Assembly (NCBI RefSeq): GCF_021654775.1
Contig: NZ_AP025343.1
Coordinates: 6,824,001-6,888,000, forward strand
Source: Paenibacillus azoreducens
Lineage (GTDB): Bacteria; Bacillota; Bacilli; Paenibacillales; Paenibacillaceae
Length of the DNA stretch: 64,000 nt
Direction of reading: 5' to 3'
Shown here: in pieces, positions 8,439 to 16,243 of the stretch
Layout of the letters: every line of letters begins with the position of its first letter
How positions within the stretch are numbered: the stretch's first letter is position 1
The notes under the pieces: generated by a model
Databases searched by the model: none
What the model was told of the DNA's origin: nothing
What the model saw: the letters and a program-made list of their open reading frames with translations, nothing else
Made by a program: the position numbers and the translations under genes

Positions 8439-9320
8439 TTAAACCTTGCCGACTTCGTTGACGGCTTTATCCAAGCTTTTATCGTAAAATTGAATCACTT
8501 TCTGGTTTGCTTCATAAGCACGGAGCGCCATATTCATGTCTACCACGACGTCGGACGGATTCACGTTCGAAGTCTCGATATAGTTCTGACGCACTTCCAC
8601 GCGGTCTGTCCCGCCCATGGCGCGTACGCCGGCTCCCCGCGGATCATCGATCCGGAATACGCCTTCGCCGTCACGCACCATTTGGTAAGGCTGAGCAACG
8701 ACGGACACACCCAAACGGGCGCCGCGAGCCCCGGTATCCGGGTTCCGAATATATCCCTGTTCGTCAACTTTAAGGCTGTCAACCGGTCCTGTCAATACAA
8801 TCGGCCGATTATTGCTGTCTAATACTTGGTAGCCGGTGGATGTCAGCAGCCGGCCGGTCGTATCAACCTTGAAGCTGCCGTCTTTGGTATAGCGGATTTG
8901 CCCATCCTGTCCCTGCACCGTAAAGAAGGCCTCAGGTTTGTAGATCGCATCGCCGTTTGCGCTTATGTATTTACCCGAGCCGTCAAACTTAATAGGTTGA
9001 CCGGTTGCCGGATCGTTCATCTCCATATCGGATACAAGCGCGAAATCTGTCGGTTTGGCGCTCTCCGTCACAACGCCCTGTTTGTAAATGGATAGAGCTT
9101 CTTCCGCAAACACCCCCGTGCTCAGCTTGCCGATCCTCGGCTCAGGAACTTCGCTGTTCCCGCCGACCATCCTCAGCAGCATTTCCGGAAAAGAACGGGC
9201 CACGCTGTTCACCTGCTTATACCCCGGGGTATTTACGTTAGCCAGGTTCTGCACCGCGGTGTCATGCCGGCTTTCCTGCGTCATCATGCCCGCAGCCGCC
9301 GTATAAAGTCCTCTGATCAT
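8439..9320 (-). CDS. flhO: Flagellar hook-basal body protein FlhO (FlgF/FlgG-like rod protein)
   Basis: The 293-residue protein begins MIRGLYTAAAGMMTQESRHD, continues with the ANVNTPGYKQVN rod motif, and ends with ETSNVNPSDVVVDMNMALRA, the standard FlgG-family C-terminus. Known role: proximal/distal rod protein needed to complete the hook in B. subtilis. GGGGG is 11 bases before the ATG. It lies 61 bases after mbl and 29 bases before flhP, probably co-transcribed. Confidence 0.92.
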   Translation of the reverse strand: MIRGLYTAAAGMMTQESRHDTAVQNLANVNTPGYKQVNSVARSFPEMLLRMVGGNSEVPEPRIGKLSTGVFAEEALSIYKQGVVTESAKPTDFALVSDMEMNDPATGQPIKFDGSGKYISANGDAIYKPEAFFTVQGQDGQIRYTKDGSFKVDTTGRLLTSTGYQVLDSNNRPIVLTGPVDSLKVDEQGYIRNPDTGARGARLGVSVVAQPYQMVRDGEGVFRIDDPRGAGVRAMGGTDRVEVRQNYIETSNVNPSDVVVDMNMALRAYEANQKVIQFYDKSLDKAVNEVGKV

Positions 9321-9381
9321 TTGAGTGGGAGCCCCCTTTTTAATCCATTCGGTTCGTAATTATATTGTATTTATCGGCGAC

Positions 9382-10383
9382 TCAGATCGATTTCTTAACG
9401 ACTTTATCCAAATTATCCAGCATGATGCCCGTACCCTTCACGACGCAGTGCATCGGATCTTCCGCAATCAGCACCGGCACGCGCAGTTCCTCGGAAAGGA
9501 GCTCGTCCAATCCGTGCAAAAGCGCTCCTCCACCCGTCAAAATAACGCCGCGGTCGATAATGTCCGCCGACAATTCCGGCGGTGTCCGTTCCAAAACCGA
9601 CTTGGCTGCCGCAACGATCGAGGAGACCGGCTCCCACAAGGCTTCCTGGATCTCGGCAGATGAAATCGTAACCGTCTGCGGCAGTCCCGATACCATGTCG
9701 CGGCCGCGGATATCGATCTCATCCTGGCGTCCTCCTGGACGTACCGTGCCGACTTTGATTTTGATATCCTCGGAGGTGCGCTCACCGATCAGAAGCTTGT
9801 ATTTATTTTTGATAAATTTGATAATCGACTCGTCAAACTTGTCCCCCGCCATTTTAATGGAAGAGGCGGTTACGATGTCGCCCATGGAAAGCACGGCCAC
9901 ATCGGTTGTACCGCCGCCGATATCAACGACCATATTGCCGCTTGGTTCAAAAATATCCATGCCGGCGCCAATGGCCGCCGCCTTTGGTTCTTCCTCCAGA
10001 AATACGTCTTTAGCCCCACTGCGCTCGGCAGCCTCGCGAATCGCCTTCTGCTCCACCGATGTAATATTGGTAGGCGCGCAGATCAAAATACGGGGACGGC
10101 TGCTCCAAGTGCGGCCGCCAACACGGCTGATAAAATATTTCAGCATCGCTTCCGTAATAGCAAAATCCGCAATGACGCCATCCCGCAGCGGACGGATCGC
10201 CACAATATGCCCCGGCGTACGTCCTACCATTCTGCGGGCTTCTTCACCGACAGCAAGTACTTTCTTCGTGTCGCTTTCAATTGTAACTACGGAAGGTTCG
10301 TCAAGAACGACACCTTTCCCTTTCACATGAATAAGAACATTAGCCGTACCCAGATCAATTCCAATATCCTTGCCAAACATCAT
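9382..10383 (-). CDS. mbl: Rod-shape protein Mbl (MreB-like actin)
   Basis: From the ATG at 10383 (GGGGGCTC eight bases upstream) the protein has 333 residues. It shows the actin-fold phosphate 1 motif MMFGKDIGIDLGTANVLIHV, the VVDIGGGTTDVAVLSMG phosphate 2 loop and ILTGGGALLHGL adenosine motif. Known role: membrane-associated filaments that guide lateral wall synthesis together with RodA. The in-frame upstream start at 10404 lacks a ribosome site. The order spoIIID-mbl-flhO-flhP is the B. subtilis order, which separates mbl from mreB. Confidence 0.95.
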   Translation of the reverse strand: MMFGKDIGIDLGTANVLIHVKGKGVVLDEPSVVTIESDTKKVLAVGEEARRMVGRTPGHIVAIRPLRDGVIADFAITEAMLKYFISRVGGRTWSSRPRILICAPTNITSVEQKAIREAAERSGAKDVFLEEEPKAAAIGAGMDIFEPSGNMVVDIGGGTTDVAVLSMGDIVTASSIKMAGDKFDESIIKFIKNKYKLLIGERTSEDIKIKVGTVRPGGRQDEIDIRGRDMVSGLPQTVTISSAEIQEALWEPVSSIVAAAKSVLERTPPELSADIIDRGVILTGGGALLHGLDELLSEELRVPVLIAEDPMHCVVKGTGIMLDNLDKVVKKSI

Positions 10384-10577
10384 GAAAAGAGCCCCCAAAG
10401 TCATATTTTATGGTAAAAGAGTCCCTGGCTTAACAAAAAGTCCCTTTTCGACAAGATGCAGCAGAATGATGTATATAGGGAATCAGGGATCACATTTTTC
10501 GACCTCATACCATCTTTTAACATATCATACTTCAGGGGACGGATTCAATGGTTTAAAGCATCGGGCGATTTTAGGAA

Positions 10578-10859
10578 TTATGATTTGGCAGATGCCACAG
10601 CTTCGCGTTTTTTCGACTTTTTGTATTTGATTTTGGTGGCTTCTCCTCCCCGCAGATGACGGATCGATTTATGATATTCGAGTATGTGCTTGACCTGGTC
10701 AGCCAGATCAGGATTGATTTCAGGCAAACGTTCGGTCAAGTCCTTATGCACTGTGCTTTTGGATACGCCAAATTCTTTGGCAATTGTCCGGACCGTGTGC
10801 TTTGTCTCCACGATACAACGGCCAATTTTAATGGTTCGTTCCTTGATGTAATCGTGCAC
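10578..10859 (-). CDS. spoIIID: Sporulation transcription regulator SpoIIID
   Basis: The 93-residue protein contains the helix-turn-helix TVRTIAKEFGVSKSTVHKDL (residues ~22-41) and a C-terminal basic tail (KIKYKKSKKREAV), exactly as in SpoIIID. Known role: DNA-binding switch protein of the mother cell, acting in the sigma-E regulon and helping turn on sigK. The start is GTG at 10859 behind GGGAGGCGGGAGC. A sigma-E-like promoter is visible upstream at 10893-10920. Confidence 0.96.
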   Translation of the reverse strand: MHDYIKERTIKIGRCIVETKHTVRTIAKEFGVSKSTVHKDLTERLPEINPDLADQVKHILEYHKSIRHLRGGEATKIKYKKSKKREAVASAKS

Positions 10860-10892
10860 GCTCCCGCCTCCCTACTGTGGATAGTTTGGTAC

Positions 10893-10920
10893 ATTATATG
10901 AGGGGCGTGCCTATATATTC
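10893..10920 (-). promoter_or_regulatory. Putative sigma-E promoter of spoIIID
   Basis: On the minus strand GAATATA (10914-10920) and CATATAAT (10893-10900) are separated by exactly 13 bases. This is close to the sigma-E consensus (kmATATT, then CATACAAT). It sits ~35 bases before the spoIIID start, and spoIIID is a sigma-E gene in B. subtilis. Confidence 0.7.
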
Positions 10921-10974
10921 GCGCTTTCAGGACCTGACAAGCTCCATAAGGCCCATTTATTTTCGCAAGACGTA

Positions 10975-11069
10975 AAATAACCCCACAAAGTGGAGCCTAT
11001 GCTTCGATGCTTATTCCAAATACTTTGCGGGGACCCCCAAAAAACTTATAAATTCTATACTGCCAAAAA
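10975..11069. repeat. Inverted-end repeat family C, copy C1
   Basis: It begins ATAACCCCACAAAGTGG and ends with ATACTTTGCGGGGACC plus the tail CCCAAAAAACTTATAAATTC. The ends can pair (ACCCCACAAAGT with ACTTTGCGGGG, one C-A mismatch). No ORF is present. Related copies lie at 11143, 44578 and 58120. Confidence 0.65.
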
Positions 11070-11142
11070 ACCGCCAAGCCTGACGCCATTTTATAAACTT
11101 TATTCCTGATGCCTATCGGGGTTTCTGAACACGAAATAACCC

Positions 11143-11338
11143 CACAAAAAGTATCGGAAAGAAGTAAGGGCGCCCTTCAAAGAGGGGCGCTTTTGCGGAG
11201 CAAAAGTACGGAGAGTACCGGAAAGAAGTAAGGGCGCCTGAAGGGTGCTTTTGCGAAGCAAAAGTACTGAGTGACGTGTGGCCTTCGAAGTTTACTCCGA
11301 TTACTTTGCGGGGACCCCCAAAAAACTTATAAATTCTG
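11143..11338. repeat. Inverted-end repeat family C, copy C2 with an internal duplication
   Basis: It starts ATAACCCCACAAAAAGTATC and ends TTACTTTGCGGGGACCCCC with the same tail as C1. The middle carries two versions of a unit GGAAAGAAGTAAGGGCGCC followed by TTTTGCGGAGCAAAAGTAC, itself a small hairpin. C1 and C2 fill most of the 525-base gap between spoIIID and spoIIQ. Confidence 0.65.
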
Positions 11339-11345
11339 AAATCGC

Positions 11346-11375
11346 GAAAAAAGCAGGGATTCCCCTGCCTTTTTC
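11346..11375 (-). terminator. Intrinsic terminator of spoIIQ
   Basis: GCAGGG (11353-11358) pairs with CCCTGC (11363-11368). On the minus strand the stem is followed by TTTTTTC. It lies just after the spoIIQ stop codon. Confidence 0.85.
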
Positions 11376-11384
11376 ATGGTTTAT

Positions 11385-12134
11385 TTATTTTTTGGGAAGC
11401 AGCTTTTCCGGATTAACCTGAGTTCCCTTTTCAATCACTTCAAAGTGCAAATGGTTGCCAAGATCCTTCTCAATTTCATTGCGTCCAGCTGTCCCGATTG
11501 TATCCCCCTGCTTCACCGTATCGCCCTCTTTCACTTTTGCGTCGGAAAGGGATTGATATACGGTTTTCACATTGTTGTCATGCGTAATTTCAATGACCGT
11601 CCCTGTCAGAGGAGGGTTGAGTTCGACCCGGCTGACCTTGCCTGAGAGTGCGGCCTTGACGTCAAACGCCTTGTCATCCTCGCGACCTAAGTCCACGCCG
11701 ACATTCGGGCTAAACGTGTCATTGTACTGCACCATGGCTGCCTGCTGGTTTTCGGCACTTTCATTCTCATCAAAGAAAGGCTTCACGACTTTGACTTCTT
11801 TGGCGTCGGCCACAGGCCATGCCATGTCTTTCACGGTTGCGGTTACTTCCTGGGCTTTCGGCTCTTTGGCGGTTTCCTTATCGATTTTTCCTGTGGCAGG
11901 TACCGATGCGGTTTCCGTCACTTTAGTAGGGTCATGTGCGAGTCTCTTCTGGCTGACATCCTGGTAGACCCAAACTAAGGTTAGTATAATTGCTGCTGCG
12001 GCCACATAAGCTGCCGGGTACACCCACCGTTTGGACAACAGCTTCTTCCATGCAGATGGCTGGCTTACCAGCTCTCCCTGTGATTTTTTAGGAGTTTCTC
12101 CATGGTTTTGATTACTTTTGTTTTGTTCATTCAT
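11385..12134 (-). CDS. spoIIQ: Stage II sporulation protein SpoIIQ (LytM/M23-domain)
   Basis: The 249-residue protein has a short cytoplasmic tail, one membrane helix (residues ~40-57) and an extracytoplasmic M23/LytM domain (~130-245) ending in NHLHFEV. Where active M23 peptidases have H-x-G-x-D, this protein has N144-V-G-V-D148, so one zinc ligand is missing, as is known for B. subtilis SpoIIQ. Role: forespore partner of SpoIIIAH in the engulfment zipper and feeding channel. Its place between spoIID and spoIIID matches sporulation gene clusters. A sigma-F-like promoter precedes it. Confidence 0.9.
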   Translation of the reverse strand: MNEQNKSNQNHGETPKKSQGELVSQPSAWKKLLSKRWVYPAAYVAAAAIILTLVWVYQDVSQKRLAHDPTKVTETASVPATGKIDKETAKEPKAQEVTATVKDMAWPVADAKEVKVVKPFFDENESAENQQAAMVQYNDTFSPNVGVDLGREDDKAFDVKAALSGKVSRVELNPPLTGTVIEITHDNNVKTVYQSLSDAKVKEGDTVKQGDTIGTAGRNEIEKDLGNHLHFEVIEKGTQVNPEKLLPKK

Positions 12135-12155
12135 ATGGTTATCACCTCAGTAATC

Positions 12156-12183
12156 ATTGTTACCGGGGCATAACCTTTTATAC
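12156..12183 (-). promoter_or_regulatory. Putative sigma-F promoter of spoIIQ
   Basis: On the minus strand GTATA (12179-12183) is followed after 14 bases by GGTAACAAT (12156-12164). This fits the sigma-F/sigma-G consensus GyATA and GGnrAnAmT, and spoIIQ is sigma-F controlled in B. subtilis. The spacing is at the short end of the usual range. Confidence 0.65.
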
Positions 12184-12232
12184 GTATCTCTTATATTATT
12201 TTTCAAAAAAATATTTTGGATAGTACTCTCTT

Positions 12233-12368
12233 TTGAACCTCTCATGACTAAAGTCACGAGATTCTTGGGAAGAGAGCATACTTGATCGATCGTGGCATAC
12301 ACGACAATCAGCGGTTTCTCTTATTTACCAAGCTATCCCCGTAGTACCTACGGTTCTTTGTGTCTGGT
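12233..12368 (-). ncRNA. Candidate omega-RNA / right-end segment of the tnpB element
   Basis: TnpB systems make a guide RNA from the 3' end of tnpB through the right end of the element. This 136-base tail between the tnpB stop and the GGTTCAA end holds the CTCGTGACTTTAGTCATGAG hairpin and fits that position. Production of an RNA is inference; no promoter was identified. Confidence 0.4.
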
Positions 12369-12724
12369 CTATGATAGAGCTTGTATTCTCAATCCTTCAA
12401 CCAAGATATTTTTGCTCGCATTGATATCACGGTCGTGATGGGTATGACAAATGGGGCAAGTCCATTCCCGAATGTGGAGCGGTTTCTTTCCATCTAGGTG
12501 TCCACATTCAGAACAAATCTGGCTTGAGGGAAACCATGGATCTACCTTTACAATTTGACGACCGTACCAGTCGGCTTTGTATTGTAACTTTTCTACAAAA
12601 CTAGACCAGGATACATCAGAGATGCTTTTCGCTAATTTACGATTACGCAACATACCTTTTGTGTTTAAGTCCTCTATACAGATCACATCGTGGTTTTTGA
12701 TGATTTCTGTACTTAACTTATTTA
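12369..12724 (-). pseudogene. tnpB: TnpB nuclease, C-terminal piece (split by an IS)
   Basis: The piece encodes the RuvC-II segment [15 protein letters not shown] (catalytic E), the zinc ribbon CSEC...CPIC, and the RuvC-III segment [12 protein letters not shown] (catalytic D). It continues the N-terminal piece at 14089-14872. The 7-bp duplication TTATTTA at 12718-12724 is the join. It has no start of its own except codons supplied by the IS end, so it is not expected to be made as functional protein. Confidence 0.88.
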
Positions 12725-14081
12725 CTGTACATGCCAAAATTCACTGTAATGAAATGTAAAAAGAGACATCCTTGATTCTCTCTGTGTAAAATAGAAGTGC
12801 GACCAACCACTCTACGCAGAGGAGAACAAGAAATGTCTCATACGTATACGTTAACACAGCATCGCAATTGGTACAATATCTTTCGGCAATGGAAACTCCC
12901 GTTGTATTTTTCCAAATCTGTAATGAGTCACATCACTCACTTTGTAGATGGCATGTTGTCATCTGGATTTACAGGTACCTTAACAGACATACATCGTGAA
13001 AGCTTGCACCATCGGGATCGCAGAAGCTTAAGCCATTTTTTATCCCATGGGAAGTGGGATGAACAGTTCCTGAAGGACATCGTACGTAATATCGCCTATC
13101 AGCAAGTCAAATTCAGCGCCAAACACAATAACAGTCCGATCTTTGTCCTCGTAGATGATACGGTGTGTGAAAAAACCAAACCTTCGTCACAGGCGGTTGA
13201 CTCGATCCAGGGATCAGCCTTTCACCACTCTCATCTCAAGGGCAAGAAGGTCTATGGTCATGCTGTAGTGGAAGCCATGCTTCGGGCGGGTGATGTCGTA
13301 TATCCTTTTGCAACAGAACGTTATGAATCCAAAAGCAAGAGCAAGATTGATCTGGTTTGTGACATGATTCGGCAAGTGCCCAGGTCTCATCACCCTACGT
13401 ACGTATTAATGGACTCGTGGTATCCTTCAGCCTCTGTTCTTCAGGTGAGTAGCGAGCAAGGATTCCATGTCATTAGTGGTCTGAAGACCAATCGCATCAT
13501 TTACCCCCAAGGGATTCGCCAATCCATTAAAGAATTTGCTTCGTTTATTTCGAAGTCTGATACCGATCTCGTGACCATCGGAGTAGACTCTTATCGCGTT
13601 TATCGATACGAAGGAAAGCTCAATTTGCTGGATAATGGAGTCGTTCTTTTCTGCTGGAAAGAAGGAGAAGAACTGAACCCAAAGCAAGTAAAAGCTTTTC
13701 TAAGTACAGATGTTTCTCTAACCAACAAGCAAATTCTGAGCTATTACAGCAAGCGATGGTCGATTGAAACGTATTTTCGAGCGGCGAAGGTCCACCTCGG
13801 CTTGGATCGATATCAGGTTCGATCTACGAAAGCGATCGATCGCTACTGGGCGCTGCTATCTTTTGTTTCGATGTGCTGCATTTACAGCGGTCAGGGCAAT
13901 CTTTTGGATGGATTGCACCAATATCGACGAGAAAAAAAGCAACATTGGATTGAGTATGTCTATAAACAAGCTCTATCCGGAGTAGCTCTCGCTCAAATTC
14001 AAACACAGCTTAGAGCTGCATAGGGATACTGTCAGCTTTTTTGAATTTACAATTTCTTGAAGTGTTTATTGGCATGTACAG
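12725..14081 (+). mobile_element. IS4-family insertion sequence, 1357 bp, intact
   Basis: The ends are inverted repeats beginning CTGTACATGCCAA on both sides, with weaker similarity to about 32 bases. They are flanked by the 7-bp direct repeat TTATTTA (12718-12724 and 14082-14088). Between them is one full-length transposase gene. Removing the IS and one duplication joins the tnpB reading frame exactly, which proves the borders. Confidence 0.93.
12833..14023 (+). CDS. IS4-family DDE transposase
   Basis: The 396-residue protein starts at the ATG at 12833, with AGGAG eight bases upstream; the GTG 12 codons earlier has no ribosome site. It carries the DDE triad: D108/D109 in VLVDDTVCEK, D194 in VLMDSWYPS and E312 in YSKRWSIETYFRAAK. 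The last segment is the Y-(2)-R-(3)-E-(6)-K signature of the IS4 family. Role: cut-and-paste transposition of the surrounding IS. The frame is complete, so the element may still be active. Confidence 0.92.
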   Translation: MSHTYTLTQHRNWYNIFRQWKLPLYFSKSVMSHITHFVDGMLSSGFTGTLTDIHRESLHHRDRRSLSHFLSHGKWDEQFLKDIVRNIAYQQVKFSAKHNNSPIFVLVDDTVCEKTKPSSQAVDSIQGSAFHHSHLKGKKVYGHAVVEAMLRAGDVVYPFATERYESKSKSKIDLVCDMIRQVPRSHHPTYVLMDSWYPSASVLQVSSEQGFHVISGLKTNRIIYPQGIRQSIKEFASFISKSDTDLVTIGVDSYRVYRYEGKLNLLDNGVVLFCWKEGEELNPKQVKAFLSTDVSLTNKQILSYYSKRWSIETYFRAAKVHLGLDRYQVRSTKAIDRYWALLSFVSMCCIYSGQGNLLDGLHQYRREKKQHWIEYVYKQALSGVALAQIQTQLRAA

Positions 14082-14088
14082 TTATTTA

Positions 14089-14872
14089 GAAAATCGGTAC
14101 GTTGATTCATCACTTTTTCGTGGAGTCTAGCGACTTTTCGCTTTTGTTTTTGGTAGTTCTCTGCTTGAAAAAGGTCGATTCCCTTCTTTTTAGCCAGGAA
14201 GGCACGACGTGACAACTTGCGCTGTTCTCGTTTCAGTTTCTTTTCCATCTGGGCAGTGAATCTATGGTTATCTTTCTTCTGACTATCCGATAGAATTGCA
14301 AAATCTGTGATACCTAAGTCAATACCAATCGCGGAATTCACTTTCGGTAGTTCATCGATTTCTTCCTCACACAGGATGGAGACGAAGAATTTTCCACTCG
14401 CATTTTTACGAAGGGTAGCGTTAAGTATACGTCCTTTCGGTTCTCGGCTTTTAGCCAACTTTACGAATCCGAGTTTAGGTAGCTTCACGTAGCTTTCTTT
14501 GATTTCAATGCTTTGATTCACGTTCTTCGTAGTATAGCTTTGAACGGGATTCTTTTTACTTTTGAATTGAGGCCTTTTATTTTGTTTTTTGAAAAAACGA
14601 GAAAAAGAATCCGCTAAGTTTAAAAGAGAGGATTGGAGTGCGATGCTATCGACTTCTTTCAACCAACAAGTCTCAACGTCCTCCTTCATTTTGGGAAGCA
14701 TAGCAGAACAAGAAGGGTAAGATAGACCTTTTCCTGTATTTGAATAAGCTGTATTCCACATATTTAGAAAGTGATTGTAGACAAATCTGGAACAACCGAT
14801 AGTTTTAGCGATTAATATTTGCTGTTCTTGATTTGGATAGATCCGAAACTTATAAGCTTTATGTCGAAGCAT
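14089..14872 (-). pseudogene. tnpB: TnpB nuclease, N-terminal piece (split by an IS)
   Basis: Starting at the ATG at 14872 (GAGGTG upstream) it encodes the TnpB N-terminus MLRHKAYKFRIYPNQEQQIL, the wedge/REC region and the RuvC-I segment NSAIGIDLGITDFAIL with catalytic D185. The frame runs on into the IS and stops after five foreign codons. Joined to the C-terminal piece it gives a 379-residue protein with all three RuvC acids and the zinc ribbon, a normal TnpB length. Known role: RNA-guided DNA endonuclease that helps retain the transposon. Confidence 0.9.
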
Positions 14873-14999
14873 GGCATTCACCTCACTTCTTATTATTTTT
14901 AAGCTTAACATACGTCAGTTGATTAACATAGCTAAAGCTATACCTCAACTGAAGCCGATTCATCTGCATGACTAAAGTCACGAGTATTCTCGGCTAATT

Positions 15000-15601
15000 G
15001 ATAAAAGTTGAAGCAATGATTATGAACGGGAAGGAGGCAGCCGGGTGTAATGTTCTTTCGATCGCTGCCCGTTCCCAGATTTCTATGATTTGAACCTGAT
15101 CTATGGTAGAAATCCGCTCACAAAGCATGCGCTTACGATGCTATATAAGTTGAACCAATGATTTGCACGGATGTAGGTAGCCGGGTGTAATGTTCTTTCG
15201 ATCGCTGCCCGCTCCCAGATTTCTTTGATTTATACTTTCATGGTTGAAATCCGCTCACAAAGCATATGCTTACGATGCTAGCTTTCCTTCGGAAAGCTTT
15301 TAGGCGAACTCCTCGCTTCTCCGTAAATCTTTCTCCTAGGTGCAATATTCTAAAATGGTTCTCCATTAGAATATTGAACCCTTTTGCCTATCCCCTATGC
15401 TTTTCTTTAGTTCAACTTATATAGCTTTCCTGCGGAAAGCTTCTAGACGAACGCAGCACAGGCTTCCGACGCAGCTTTTTACCAAAAAGCTTTTAGCTTC
15501 TCCGTAAATCTCTCCCCTAGGTACAACATTCTAAAATGTTCCTCTTTCGAATATTGAACCCTCTTGCCTATCCCTTTTCATTTTCTATTGTTCAACTTAT
15601 A
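15000..15601. mobile_element. MITE family M1, outer copy 2, interrupted by copy 3
   Basis: The left part begins ATAAAAGTTGAAGCAATGAT, has the GGCAGCCGGGTG block, and breaks at GCTTACGATGCTA (15143). The right part resumes GCTTTCCTGCGGAAAGC at 15424 and ends GTTCAACTTATA at 15601, followed by TA. The unbroken junction GATGCTAGCTTTCC is seen in copies 3 and 4. The left tip is diverged. Confidence 0.7.
15144..15421. mobile_element. MITE family M1, inner copy 3 (278 bp) nested in copy 2
   Basis: The element runs from TATAAGTTGAAC to GTTCAACTTATA and is flanked by TA at 15142-15143 and 15422-15423. It sits exactly inside the TA of GATGCTAGC of the outer copy. The inner sequence matches the copies at 4241 and 38523. 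It has no coding capacity. Confidence 0.85.
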
Positions 15602-15606
15602 TAGAT

Positions 15607-16243
15607 ATAAAGGAGCTTGGAGGGTCCTGCACCCTTATGTCGCAAGAGGAACTTTCACTAAACGCGGTCTGGCTGGGCTCATTTCACTTGCTCTTCGATC
15701 TTCTATCGTCTTTCGTTCAACCTTCTATCTACTGCGGTTTTCTGCGTTTTTCCGTTTTCCTAGTAGCTTGGCAGATATCAATAAACAGATTCTTAAATAA
15801 AATCTTTCTATAAAATGCAGCAAAGAGTGAACTTTTTTTAAGGCATATGCGTCCAACTAATAGGAGGAATAATTGTCTCTTTGAGCTTAGGTCGCTGAAA
15901 ACACGAGATTCTAAAGTTTTACTGCAATGTTGAGGGGTTTCGGACTCTCTCCACATCACTTCTTTTTAGTTGAAGGAAATTTTCGAATCAGCAATGCTGC
16001 GAGAATGTCTTTAACGCTTGTGATGATTATGGTTAGCAACACTTTAATATCATATTCTATGACAGTACATGCATGGTACTCTGAAGACTGTACATATTAT
16101 CTATTATTTTGATTTCCGTCATGACTTTAAGCCAATCATAAGATTACGGATATATACATTGTCTTGTGATAAGAATTGCTTTAGCTAAGGATCTTGCAAA
16201 ATCGATTCCAAGCGCCTGGTCTCTTTTGGGATATTCAAAATCC
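15607..16243. other. Gene-free AT-rich stretch downstream of spoIID
   Basis: No gene, terminator or clear repeat is supported in these 637 bases. Short ORFs here lack ribosome sites and recognisable domains. Confidence 0.5.

Larger units (their letters stand above)
12233..14990 (-). mobile_element. tnpB-only IS200/IS605-type element, interrupted by an IS4-family element
   Basis: The element contains a TnpB gene in two pieces and no TnpA. On the minus strand the right end carries the hairpin CTCGTGACTTTAGTCATGAG (12241-12260) followed by GGTTCAA, a typical subterminal hairpin and end for this group. The left end shows a stem CAGTTGA...TCAACTG (14916-14951) enclosing TATAGC-TTTA-GCTAT. A second CTCGTGACTTTAGTCATG hairpin lies at 14968-14987, so the exact left border is uncertain. 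Without the IS insertion the element would be about 1.4 kb. Confidence 0.75.

Noticed and set aside
7099..8442. 447-codon plus-strand ORF over flhP
   Set aside because: It is antisense to flhP and the EpuA-like gene and runs through their terminator.
15564..15959. Short ORFs on both strands next to the nested MITEs
   Set aside because: They start inside MITE sequence, lack ribosome sites and match no family.
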